A DNA stretch of 64,000 bases from Cheilinus undulatus (taxonomy: Eukaryota; Chordata; Actinopteri; Labriformes; Labridae): the NCBI RefSeq assembly GCF_018320785.1, contig NC_054886.1, positions 3,905,207-3,969,206 on the forward strand. Direction: 5' to 3'. Position numbers and translations under genes: made by a program. Each line of letters begins with the position of its first letter. The stretch's first letter is position 1. The notes below the pieces were generated by a model. That model saw only the letters and a program-made list of their open reading frames with translations. It was not told the origin of the DNA and did no database searches. This document shows positions 49,989-61,689 of this stretch, one piece after another.

Positions 49989-51284
49989 CAAAGCCGCCCA
50001 TAACAGGGATAAAGAAGAGAGCTTTCTGGGGCCCAGTCTAAGAAAAAAAGTGTTTTTGCTGTAGTGCAGTATAGCCAAATTAAAATGTGAACCCCCTTTC
50101 ATAAACCAAAGCTCCCTTATTGTTAATGGTAACAATGTGCATGGGCAAAAAATGACTAAAACATTTGGAAAGCAATGCCAGACTTCATAGCTAAGCAATA
50201 CTGTGGATGGGAAATGGTGTGAAAGTGGCAAACATTAGTTAAAAGACACAAAAATGGCACAAGTCAGAAAAAAATGGGCAGAAATGGTGGAAAAATGATA
50301 AAAAGCAGTAAAAAGTGGCAAAAACGGTTAAAAAAATGCAAAAGTGGGACTAGAAAGGTTAAAAAAATGGATGGGAAATGGTGAAAAGTGGCAAACATTG
50401 GTTAAAAGACACAAAAATTGGCCAAGTCAGGCAAAAAAGGGGCATAAATGGGTGGGAAAATGGTGGAAAGTGGTTCAAAAGTTGAATAAAAAAGGCAAAA
50501 TGAATCAAGAAGGGCAAAAAAGGGGCAAAGAATGGTTGGAAAAATGATAAAAATGTAGTAAAAAGGTGGCCAAAATGGTTAAAAGATGCAAAAGTGGGTC
50601 AAGAAAGGTAAAAAAAAAAATGATTTCAAAAAACTGGTGAGAAAATGATTAAACGGAGTAAGAATAAAGTGGCAATTATTTGTTAAAACATGCACAAATG
50701 GGTCATGTTAGGCAAAAATGGTAGGAAAATAATAAGCCGCAGTTAAAAAGTGGCAAAAATTTACCCAAAAAATCCCTAAAGGCCCAAAAAAGGGTCTGGG
50801 CCCATGGTAAACAGTGTCAAAAATTGGTAAAAAGACAAAAAAAAAATAGGTCAAGACAGGCAAAAATGGGTGGGAAAATGTTGGAAAGTGGATCAAAATT
50901 CGCAAAGATGGGTTAAAAGATACAAAAATGAGTCAAGAAAGGCAAAAATGGACAAAGAATAGGTGGGGAAAATTATAAAAATAAGTAAAAAACTAGAAAA
51001 ATTGGTTAAAAGGTGTAAAAACTGGTCAAGTAAGGCAAAAGAGGCAAAAATAGTGTAAAAATGGGGCAAATTGGGTTAAAAGGTGGGTTAAAAATGCAAG
51101 AAAGGGGAAAGAAATGCAGAAAATGGTTGGGAAAATGGTGGGAAGTGATTCAAAAGTTGCAAAAATTGGATAACAGAGGCAAAAACGGATAAAGAAGGCA
51201 AAAATTGAATAAAAGAGGCTAAAAATTGATCAAGAAAGGCAAAAAGGGGCAAAGTCTTTCACAAAGCTGAGAACCTGACACTTT
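49989..51284 (-). mobile_element. hAT-like non-autonomous element with internal array
   Basis: Its left end (GCCGCCCATAACAGGGATAA) matches the inverse of the right ends of 3735-4492 and 15017-15801; its right end (GCTGAGAACCTG) matches the inverse of their left ends. The middle is about 1.2 kb of degenerate GTGGCAAAAATGGTTAAAAG-like units with longer-period repetition. Confidence 0.7.
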
Positions 51285-52652
51285 ATTGAAAGTCCCAACT
51301 TCTGTGGAAATGGCTTTGTACATAACATTGAGGGGAAGAAAGGAAAGCAGCTCACATCACTGATTTATAAATGAAAATAAATTAACTTGCAATGCTATTA
51401 AAGCAAAATGCATTTTACTCCCTATTGCTAAGGGGTCAGTTTCAAAATCGTGCAACAGGATGAATCTGCAGAGGAGCAGAAAAGTGTGACCCAGTTTAAA
51501 TGAGAACTAAACTTTGACAGCTGACCACACAGCAGTTAGGAGGAAAAAAAGCAGTCCTTTGTGGTTGTTTGTGGTGTGCAGTCCTCATTTCTCTGAATAA
51601 GGGCCCACACTCTCAGACATGCAACATCACATCTGCAGCTGAAGCTTCTGAGCAGTACGGCCTCACTTTGACAGAGCTGTGACTTAATCAGACTTGTGCA
51701 ATGATAAACTGACGTTCCACCCGCGGTGTTGCTGAGACTTTGATGGTAACCACAAGCAGGAACCACATCAGTTGTGAGAAGGTGGGGAACAATACACACG
51801 TATGAAGTGTCAATCATAAACACTTTGCTCTGTGAAATAGAGCAGGGCTTGTTTAGCAGCACGTACTAAATGTGTTTTTCATGTTTCCATTCTCAGTTAC
51901 CAGAGCCCACAATGACCACCGACAGAAGCCGTGTGGTTGTTTGTCGTACTTTGTTCAACACAAGAAAAGACAGAGAGAGAAAGGATGCAGTTATATCACC
52001 CCAAAAGAAATGTAGATTCAGTTTTAGCCAAGCACCAACCAGCAGTTTTTCAAAATAAAGCAAAGACTTGAAGTTTTATTCAAAGCATGACCATTTTAAA
52101 GATGACATAAGCATGTTTACAGCCCAAGTTCAAAGTTATGTTTTGGTCCCAGACACTATTTTTTTTTTTTTTCAATGAATTAAGGTTAAGAGCAGTTGTG
52201 TTTCACTGAGACTGAGTGCCAAAGCCTCCCACTTTCATTCCAAGCATGAAGTTTGCAGCCAAGACAGTAAACTGCAAACTGAAGCTCTCAGACCCACCTT
52301 CTCACAGACCTTTACTGTAAGAAGCTGTATCTTTTAAATCAAATCAAACTTTCAAAATAAAATCATAGTAAACTTTTGGTTTGGTAAGGTAAGGGTTAAG
52401 ATAAAGCCTAGGATACTAAAGTTAAAACATGAGCTGCAAACTATATTTACAGTCTGCCTGCAGGAGGAAAGTCTGACCAGCATGACATCATTCTAACCTA
52501 GCATGTAGCATATGTAGCTAGGTTAGCTGCATAAGTCATGTTGCTAAAGCTAGCTAGCAATGTTAGCCTAAACTAAAGCTAACAAAGCTGAAGCCAGCAA
52601 CCTTTCATGTAACTACTTCTAAAAGGGGTCTTTAACTTAAACCATAACCTAG
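51285..52652. other. Intergenic, no gene recognised
   Basis: It includes a poly-T run near 52158-52171 and GCTAGGTTAGCTGCATAAG-like GCTA-rich sequence near 52495-52590. No coding signal could be supported. Confidence 0.4.
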
Positions 52653-53543
52653 ACTAGTGTCAAACTCAATCACAGCAGGGGCAGGATTCTGGATTCAGGT
52701 CTAACCTGAGGGCCTAACAGGGTCACCTTTTTAACCAGAAACTGTCAAAGTCATTTCACCAGTAATAAAATATGAAGGAAAAAAAAAAACAAAAAAACTT
52801 AGCGCTGATGATGAATGATTTTGACGTTTAAAAAGTTAAAAAGAAAAGTTTAAAGGCTCACAATCTGAGAAAAGTAAATTTATTAGTTCAAAAAGGTCAA
52901 AACATGAAATTGAAATTGATAAATCGTGTTTTTTAAAGGCAAATATATTAGAAAGAAGTCAAAATCACGAGTTTAAAAGGTCAAAATATGAAATAAAATT
53001 TGTAATCATTAAATTAAAAGTCAAAATCTCATTCAAAAATTTTATTTGAGTCTAAAATGTCACACAATGGGATTATGAAGTCATAGTAAGAAGTTGAAAA
53101 TATGACATAAAATACGAAATAATTAGTTAAAGAGCTCAAAACATGATTTAAGATTTTAAATTATGATTCTAAAAGCTCAAAATATTATATGAGAAGTCAA
53201 AATTATGAGTTGAAATGCATAACGTACAAAATAAAAAGTCAAAATCCCAATTTTGAGTCCTTATTGTGAGATGCAAAATTGAAAATGTGAAATTAAAACA
53301 CAAATCTTTTTTTATTTTCCAACATTTCTGACTTCTTATCTAAATATTTTTACTCCTTAATTTTTCAGATTTAATGACTTACCAAGGATTTCTTAAATCA
53401 TCGAGGATAAGTTGACATTCTTATACCTGAGGAAATCTGCACACTGATAGGCCAGTTATAACAAAAAAATATGATCTTTCAGGCTGGATTTAACTGTTCC
53501 ACAGGCCGGATTTGGCCCCCAGGCCTTGAGTTTAAAAACCCCT
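52653..53543. mobile_element. hAT-like element, relative of 28769-29490
   Basis: Starts AGTGTCAAACTCAATCACAG and ends TTGAGTTTAAAAACCCCTG. The interior has the same GTCAAAATATGAAAT-type degenerate units and the shared GGATTTGGCCCCCAGGCC end. Confidence 0.7.
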
Positions 53544-54029
53544 GACCTTGACTTTTTTTTTTTAATGAAATGTTGTTAAGTCTGTAATGTTTGCAATGTG
53601 CTTATTTCATGAATGTAACTGCCAGACTTTCTTCATGAACAAAGTTGAATTTAAAAATATGTTTTACTAAATATGTTGAACTGGCCACAGTCCTGCACCG
53701 GGTCAGGTACCCAGTGGGTGACCCCCAAAAATGATCAGCAATGGGTAGAAAATATGTTCATGTAATTTCATGGGTACAGGCAAAATTAAATGACGCTTTT
53801 GTTCTAAAATATTTCTGGTCTTTGGTTGCTGCAGTAACTTAAAAGGTTGCTTCAGTTTTTCTCTGCAATTTAAAAATAAATTTCCATAAAAGCTGAATTC
53901 CAGAAACCCTCATAACTGAAGCCACCTCCGTACAGTCGAGACAAACAGCCTGTAAAATTAAAAAATGAGTATTATTGATCTGTATCATATTCAAGCACAC
54001 AGGTCATCAATTATTCATGGCGTGTACAC

Positions 54030-54545
54030 TTACTGACCACTTTATTAGGTACACCTTGCTACTGCTGGGTTGGACTCCCTTTACCTGCAGAGCTGCCTTC
54101 ATTCTACATGGCATAGTTTCAACAAGGTGTTGGAAACATTTCAGAGATTTTTGTCCATATTAACATGATAGAATCACACAGTTGCTGTCCGTTGTTCATC
54201 CATGATGTGAATCTCCAGTCCAACCACATCCAAAAGCTGCGCTGTTTGACCGAGACCTGGTGACTTTGGAGGCCGCTGGAGTACAGTGAACTCATCGTCA
54301 TGTTCAAGAAGCCAGGTTGAGATGAGTTGAGCTTTGTGATATGGTGCATTATCCTGCTGGAAGTAGCCGTCAGAGGATGGTACACTGTGGTCATAAAGGG
54401 ATGGACATGGTCAGCAGCAATACTGGCGTTTCAATGATGCTCATTTGATACCAAGGGGCCCAAAGAAAGTTTCCCCCCACACCATTATACCACCATCACC
54501 ATCAGCCTGAACCGTTGACACAACGCAGTTCCTGACTTGCAAAAA
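54030..54545 (-). mobile_element. Tc1-like transposase C-terminal fragment
   Basis: On the - strand the sequence reads as QQDNAPYHKAQLI, then LLEHDDEFTVLQRPPKSP in one frame, the region of the second and third catalytic acids. The third-acid box itself is altered. The end CACTTTATTAGGTACACCTT lies at about 54037. Confidence 0.7.
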
Positions 54546-54555
54546 AATCTAAATG

Positions 54556-55433
54556 CACTGTTCCACATTATTATGCACAACAGACTTCTAAAACATTTTA
54601 TAGGTTGTAAAGAACTGAAAATGGTCATTTGTTGATTTTGCAGAATTAAGAGGTCATATTTACTGAAAGCAAAGCTATTTCAATCAAAACATCTTAACAG
54701 GCCAAGTTCTACATGTTAACATAGAAGCCCTTCTTTGACATCACCTTCACAATTCTTGCATCCATTGAACTTGTGAGTTTTTGGAGAGTTTCTGCTTGAA
54801 TTTCTTTGCAGGATGTCAGAATATCCTCCCAGAGCTGCTGTTTTGATGTGAACTGCCTCCACCCTCATAGATCTTTAGCTTGAGGATGCTCCAAAGGTTT
54901 TCAACAGGGTTGAGGTCAGGGGAGGATGGGGGCCACACCATGAGTTTCTCTCCTTTTATGCCCATAGCAGCCAATGACACGGAGGGATTCTTTGCAGCAT
55001 GAGATGGTGTATTGTCATGTGTGAAGATAATTTTGCTGCAGAAAGCACTGCTCTTCTTTTTGTAACACAGAAGAAAGTGGTCAGTCAGAATCTCTAAATA
55101 CTTTGCTAAGGTCATTTTCACAACTTTGGGGACCCTAAAGGGGCCTACCAGCTCTCTCCCTATGATTCCAACTCAAAACATGACTCCACTATTCCTTGCT
55201 GATGTCTCAGCCTTACTGGGGCATGGTGGCCATCCACCAACCATCCACTACTCCTCCATCTGGACCATCCAGGGTTGCACGGCACTCATCAGTAAACAAG
55301 ACAGTTTGAAAATGAGTCTTCATGTATTTCTGCGCCCACTGCAGCTGTTTCTGCTGCTGAGTTTAATTGAAAAACACAAAAATGAATGTTCATGACACTT
55401 AAATCTAGTTTGCATAATAATTTGGAACACTGT
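54556..55433 (-). mobile_element. Second, different Tc1-like element
   Basis: Ends are inverse: CACTGTTCCACATTATTATG and CATAATAATTTGGAACACTG. On the - strand 55121-54816 has FTHDNTPSHAAKN and WPPSSPDLNPVENLWSILK, the second and third catalytic regions. The first is lost or frame-shifted. It lies against the fragment at 54030-54545. Confidence 0.8.
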
Positions 55434-55599
55434 GTATGTTTTAAATGCTTTATACTGCACACAATCCAGGAAACAGAATGCTTGGAGGATTTCACAGTTG
55501 ACCTTAAATGTGTCAGGAAACGTACACTCAGCCTAATTCTCAGCAGCCCTGCTGTTGTTTTTCCTCTGAAGTAACAGCATCAGCATGGCAGGCTGTACT

Positions 55600-55721
55600 A
55601 AACAAGTGCACGCTATTTCCAAATAGACTTTTGACCTGATTGCCCAATCAAGCTCACAGTCTTCTCTCTGAAGAGTGCTGAACATGTAGAGATTGCAGTC
55701 ATTCGTCACAGCTAGAGAAGC
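55600..55721 (+). promoter_or_regulatory. Conserved proximal promoter of NITR-G
   Basis: CCAATCA at 55644-55650, 78 bases before the ATG, in GATTGCCCAATCAAGC. The stretch from TTTCCAAATA to GAGAAGC matches NITR-F closely. Confidence 0.55.
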
Positions 55722-57332
55722 ATGAAGACACCTATAACCTTTGCTGTTTACACTGCATGCCTTTTCAGGGTTGTGAATGCTGGTAAGTTTTACATTATTT
55801 CATCGTGCTGCACATTAGAAGTCTATGTTTGCGATTTTACTAATCTCTACTGACTGGAGTGTAAAATTAAATCAGATTGTATTTGTGTCTTCCTTTCTCC
55901 TCAGCTCAAGAGATGACTTCAAACCCCTCATCTTCATATTTTATATCTGTTCATTTTGGAGAAAGTGTGACTTTGCCATGCGTCTGTCAGAACAAGGGAA
56001 TGATGATCTTCTACTGGTATAAGAAGACTTTGGGACAGACATCAGATCTGATGTCTACGTTCTATAGGCATGCTAATGTCACCTTTCACGACCCATTCAA
56101 GGACAGTCGTTTCTCTCTGGACACTAAAGACCTGAAATATCATCTGACCATTTCTGAGTTTGGGCCCTCAGATTTAGCAACTTATTTCTGCATAGGGAGC
56201 ACCTTTAATCTGTTTGAATTTTGTACAGTTATAACAGTTAATGCAAAGAATTTTGATTTGGATATCCGAGCCAATGTTTATCAGTCGGTGTCTGAGCACA
56301 CTCGGCCAGGACACAACTCATTCCAGACGTGTACAATAAACGCTGCGACCTGTGATGGAGAACACAGTGTTTACTGGTTCAGAAACTCTGAGGAAGCTCA
56401 TCCAGGACTCATTTACACCCATGGAGGCAGGAATGATCAGTGTGAAAGGGAGCTTCATGTACAAACTCCCACCTGTGTCTACAATTTGCCATTGAGGAGC
56501 CTAACTTCTGCTCAGGATGGGACTGACCACAGTGCCGTGGTATCATGTGCACACATACTGCTTGGAGACGGCACTAAGCCAGACTTGAAGGGTATGTTAC
56601 TCTACATCACAAGTAGTCTCACATGTAAGAAATGATGATATTTGATCTAAGAAATAGAATATATTATAAAAGCAAGAGCACTTGAATGTTGGTTCAAAAT
56701 TGAATCTGTCTTTGTTTCATAGAAATATCCAGTTTTAGCCAAAGTTACGAGGTGGTTTAAGAATTCTGAGTATGCCATTCCTAGCATTCATTGCCTTTTG
56801 AGTCCCCAGGGCATAATATGCTTAAAAGAGGGCCTAATTTCACCCTGACAGCCTAACAGGGTGACAGAAGCTACCACCGTCATGCAGATGATACACAGGT
56901 ATACTGTATGTGACACCTGGTGACCAAAGCCTTGAAGGTTTATTATGCTTCTGTTTAGAACAGATCAATACCTGGATGAACGAACACTTTTCTAAAATAC
57001 CAACAAAACAGATTGTTTGGTTCAGGAATAAAGAGGAAAGTGAAACTATGAATAAACATCTTGAATCTGAAGCACCAAAGACAAAAGAAGTCATGGATGG
57101 TTTTTGGTGAAATTTTCAGGAAATGTCAGAAATGGCACAAGGAAGAACTGATTAGATTTAAGGAGTGATACGGATCACCGTCAGGATCCAGAAATTTTTT
57201 TTTGTAAGGATTCTGTACTATTGGGAGATAGGACTGATGGCGGAGGTCTGCACTCTCCAAGTGCTTTTCTAGTTGTTTTTATTCTCATTATTATGATGAT
57301 GATGATGATTATTATTATTATCATGATCATTT

Positions 57333-57369
<37 letters not shown>

Positions 57370-58279
57370 TTTTTAAAGTGGCCCTTAAACACCATCATAG
57401 TAACAGATAGTTTATACATAGACCTTTAGTCAAAAACAGGCATTTTATCTCAGGATTTGTCACTGAGAACAAATAAAATTAATGTTTAAATTTTCCAAGC
57501 GGATCTGGGGGGTGGCTTTTCTTAGATTTGAGTAGAGGGCGCTGTAAGGACAAAGGCTGGAAACCACTGCTTTAGCTGGCTGTGTGATGGCATCAGAGTC
57601 TATTAATCAGCATAGCCTACATTTTTAATCACATTAATTATTTGAAAATGTTGAAAGCACTGCAAAAATAGAAATAAAAACTTCCCAAATGCCAAAGGTA
57701 AAATAAGCACAAGTCCAAACGGTGCAGGACAGTAACAGCCTGTGTCTTCTCATTTCAGATTCTCATGTTCTGCTGTTCATTCTGGCCTCAGTGTTGGCTG
57801 CTACCGTCCTCCTGATCATTTTATCGGCTTTTTCTCTGTATAAGATGAAACACAGATGCTGCTGGTGTACAGGTAGCTATTACTTTTAAAGCTCATGTTA
57901 TGCACATTGAGGTCATACTGCTAAATAATTAAAGGACTGGCCATTTTGTCTGTCACTACAGCAGATTCAAGCCCAGGTACAACGGTGAGTATCCTCTCTG
58001 GAATAATTAAACAAATATAGTAAATGTGTTTTTCTTTCACCAGTTATGTGCTGTATTTTCTTCTTTCACCAGTTATGTGCTGTATTTTCTTCTTTCACCA
58101 GTTATGTGCTGTATTTTCTTCTTTCACCAGTTATGTGCTTTATTTTCTTTTTTCACCAGTTATGTCGGGACACAGACGACCTTCAGTACGCTGCCCTGAG
58201 TGTTCACAGAGCCAACGGATCCAGAAGACTGAAGGATGAAGATACAGATGATAGTGTTTACTCCTGTGTAAGGCAGTGA
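55722..58279 (+). CDS. nitr: NITR-G: two-Ig-domain NITR, altered second domain
   Basis: Exons: 55722-55782, 55905-56591, 57759-57872, 57962-57984, 58160-58279, joining to 334 residues. Domain 1 is intact: VTLPCVC, IFYWYKKTLGQTSDLMS, SDLATYFC. Domain 2 begins FQTCTINAATCDGEHSVYWF and its middle is almost identical in DNA to A, C and H, but the usual YYC is DHS, so the core cysteine is gone and an odd number of cysteines remains. The J-like motif is LLGDGTKPD, with phenylalanine and a later leucine lost. Membrane segment VLLFILASVLAATVLLIILSAF, no charge. The tail has two motifs that fit the ITIM rule: LQYAAL and SVYSCV, the second unlike the CVYSSV of paralogs. The last exon has five tandem copies of its acceptor. 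The coding frame is intact, so it may be expressed with a loosely folded second domain. Confidence 0.87.
57293..57368 (+). repeat. ATG/ATT microsatellite in NITR-G intron 2
   Basis: GATGATGATGATT units pass into an ATT array. It lies within the intron between the Ig exon and the membrane exon. Confidence 0.95.
58015..58159 (+). repeat. 29-bp tandem repeat of a 3' splice site
   Basis: Units of TTATGTGCTGTATTTTCTTC plus TTTCACCAG. CAG ends fall at 58043, 58072, 58101, 58130 and 58159; the last one is the acceptor that fits the family exon. Each unit carries a pyrimidine tract, the CAG and the TTATGT that begins the exon. Confidence 0.95.
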
Positions 58280-58755
58280 AGCTAGGAGGTGTAAAAGACA
58301 GACTTCAATACCAGTTGTGTACCACTGTCTGTTTGCTTAGGGAACTTCTACAATCATTAATGACCGTTTTTGCCACAACATAAAAGGTTTTTGTTCCCCT
58401 TAAGATAAAGCAGTAAAAGATAGATTTTTGGATGAGGCTAGCTGTGTTTGCTGATGATATGGTGCCATCATGTTAGAGGATGCTAAAGCTAAGATTAACA
58501 TACATATAGGCTGTAAATGCTGTCATGCATGTTTGATAAGATACATGCTTTCTTTTACCTTAAAGGTTTTCTGAAAATTTAAAGAGTATTTGTAGTAAGT
58601 GGCAGAAGCTGCTAAAGCTGCTCGTCTAATCACGTTCATTTGAAGTTCGTTGTTTTATCCAGAGAAACCTGGATCATGAAGGCAGCAGGACCTGTGAATG
58701 AAACCTCCAACCTTTTGATCAAAAGGAGAATTCCATCTCCTCCAATCTACTGATC
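58280..58755. other. 3' flank of NITR-G, no gene seen
   Basis: Non-coding sequence; no canonical AATAAA close to the stop. Confidence 0.45.
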
Positions 58756-59494
58756 CAGTAATTCCCAACATTTTTTCCTTAGAGCGCCCCCTACTTGAAT
58801 CTGAGAAAAGCTAAGCCCCCCAGGATGCACTTGGAAAAACTAAACATAATGGTTGTCATTGACAAAATCCCAGCATCGTGCAGGTGTCAGGTGTCCTTGC
58901 ACCTGTTCTTGCCAACAGATCTATTTATAAACTATCCGTTATTATGACGGTGTATTAGGGCCACTCTAAAGATTTAAACATGAAGAGGATCTGAATTCAT
59001 ACATTTACCAGAACCTAAACTTTGAATTTCTGGGATTATAAAGTCCAGTATAGTTAATTTTGTGGAGGAAATTCAGACCACATGAAGTTGAGGTCAGAGG
59101 TGTCAGGTCAGGTATGGGAGCAAATACCGTGTACCTCTTGGTCCTGCACTGCTGCAGCCGCCTGAGTGCCATCATCCAGGCCTGCTCCAGACCCATGCCC
59201 CATCTCACCAGGTCCCACTTGGACTAAGATATTTCTGCAAACTGGGGCTATCCAGCCACTGGTTTTGTGTAAGTTTACAAATTTAAATTGCCATGAATTT
59301 ATGATTTTAAAAACTTAAAGTCCGGCTTCTTTTAAATGCACAGTTTTGTCATTTATTAGGGTGGCCTTAATATGCATTATGTTTCTTAAAGTAACAGTAT
59401 ATATTAATAGTTATAGTATAATCAAGTACAGTATATAAACACCTGAGATCTTGTGTGACCCCCTAGGGGTGCCCAAACCCCAGGTTGTGAACCA
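58756..59494. mobile_element. Old hAT-like non-autonomous element
   Basis: Left end CAGTAATTCCCAACATTTTT, right end CCCCAGGTTGTGAACC. The GAGCGCCCCCTACTTG and GACCCCCTAGGGG sequences near the ends are of the same kind as 39554-39844. Confidence 0.6.
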
Positions 59495-59942
59495 ACATTC
59501 TTATCAAACATCCACAGAGACAAAAATCCCTTCTGACTGCACAAGAACCTTACATTTATAATAAATGAGCACTGAGGAGAAGCAGCAAGGCTACATTTAG
59601 GAAATCTGCTGCTTAAGAGTACAAAAAGACAAATTAAATTCTACTGGATGTTTGCAGTAATAAAAAATAGTAATAAAATCCTGTTCAACTAAAAATAGAG
59701 TATGTAATCTGATCATAATAAGTCCAGCTCTATTGCTTCACATTATAATACACACATTCACTCCAGGTCTGGTCCCTCTGTGGTCTGGATCTGTCGGTCA
59801 AAGCGGCATAGAGGTTGAACTTGTGTTGGAAACCCTTGCAGCATAGAGCATGATACATGTTATTATTTCACTCTTGACACACAGTATAGGCAGTAAATGG
59901 TGATTTCCTGTGGTAAAAGTGTGAATAAAGCATTTATAATGA

Positions 59943-61568
59943 TCAGTTTTGAGTCACCTCTGCTTTCACAGCAGACTGAGCTGGAGTGGTTTCCTGAGAC
60001 TCTTGTCCTGAAACAAGAAAAACAGAGTTATTAATTCAAGTCCAGTCCAGTAAAAAGAAAATACAATAAATGTTCCAGCTACCTGTAGATCGGCTGCTGT
60101 TTCTCTTTTTCTTTTTCACGGATCATCGTAACATTAAAACAAGTCAAATATTATTACAGGTATGACATTTTTTTAAAGAATAACCCCACCCACCTAATGT
60201 TACAATGATATAAAATCACTGAGCAGTTCATCTCAGTACAGTCTGACAGCTGAAGTCACTGCCTTCATTGAAGATAACAGCTAGCTCTATGCTTCATCTA
60301 ATATTTTTTATTTCATTATATTAATTTTTTATCTATAAATTTGACTTTTAATCACATAATTTTGAGTTTTTATTTCAGAATTTTGACTTTCATTACAAAA
60401 TGTCACCATTTAATCTGATTATTTTAACTTCTAATTTCATAATTATGACTTCCTTATTTTTATTTGACTTTAAAAAATTATTTTTTATAATATTAATTTT
60501 TTATCTATAAGTTCTTTACAGGATTCTTCTTGTTTTTTTTTCTTTTTTTTTTTTTTTTAGAATTGCCTAGTTTTCACATTTTTCTTTTCTAAGTGGCAGA
60601 AATGGGCTTCCATACCTACGAATCAGAGACTTCTGGTTGATTTTTACATGCACCAACCAAACACTGTCACACCCCTGCTTTTACTGATGCATCGCTGGTG
60701 CAACCCAAAGTTTTATTCAGGCCAGAAAACAATATGTACGGATAAGGAGAAAATAATTTTAAAGTTTTCTGACCTTTAATCTCCAGCTTGGTCCCGTTTC
60801 CAAACAGTATGTGTCCACATGAGACCACAGCGCAGTAGTAGGTCCCAGCATGAGAAAGATTCAGGCTCCTCATGGCCAAGTTGTAGACACAAGTGTGAGT
60901 GTGTGAGTGAGGGTTCCTCTCACACTGATCATTCCTGCCTCCATGGGTGTAAATGAGTCCTGGATGAGCTTCCTCAGAGTTTCTGAACCAGTAAACACTG
61001 TGTTCTCCATCACAGGTCCCAGTGTGGACTGTGCAGTTCAGAGTCACAGAGCCTCCTGGTTTTACTGAGTCGGACATTGGCTGCAGGATGAAAAGCATGC
61101 TGCTAGAATCTGAAAACACAGTTTAATGCAAAACTGAACGTGCATGAACGTAGTGATTGTATTGTGAATTATGCACCTTATAAACACGATGCAACATACC
61201 TCTTAAAACCAAGAATATTCCTTACCTAAATATAGTGAGATGATGATTGTCCACAGTAATACATTGCTGAATCTGAGTCCTGCACTCCAGATATGATCAG
61301 ATGATAGAATCCTTCTCCAGTCTGAACCGAAAACCATTTGTTGTCTTTAAACTGGTTGTGGAATTTGGTAGAAGTTTGTTTGAGTTTATAGATAGTTGAT
61401 TTGTATGTATAAGACATGCAGAATAAAGATTGTTAAATTTTTATATCTATTTATAGCTTTTTAGTACCATCCTATAATACCTATAATCCAATTTTAACAT
61501 TTGAATAATGTAAACAGTAACTCACAGGCTGTACAGAGTAAAACACAGAGCAGATAAATCTTGAGCAT
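59943..61568 (-). pseudogene. NITR-H: inverted, broken NITR-like gene
   Basis: On the - strand: leader exon 61568-61526 (MLKIYLLCVLLCTA, 43 nt as in J1), a first V segment from about 61430 to 61226 (STIYKLKQTSTKFHNQFKDN, SDSAMYYCGQ), a second V exon 61109-60774 (LNCTVHTGTCDGEHSVYWF and J-like LFGNGTKLEI), a membrane remnant ending at 60083 (KKKKRNSSRST) and a tail exon 60007-59943 (QESQETTPAQSAVKAEVTQN). The first V lacks its front half with the FR1 cysteine and FR2 tryptophan and runs into a stop at its donor; the membrane part has stops. The two V domains are in separate exons, unlike A-D, F and G. The tail has no tyrosine at all. Second-domain DNA is almost identical to NITR-A. Confidence 0.8.
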
Positions 61569-61689
61569 CCTTCTTCCTGTTGATGGTTCTTCTACTAAAG
61601 AGGTTATGAATAAAATCTGCACCACTAGCAGAAAAATACCTGAGCCTGACCCCGATAGGTGGCTTTACTGTGTCACTTCTCAAACCAAA

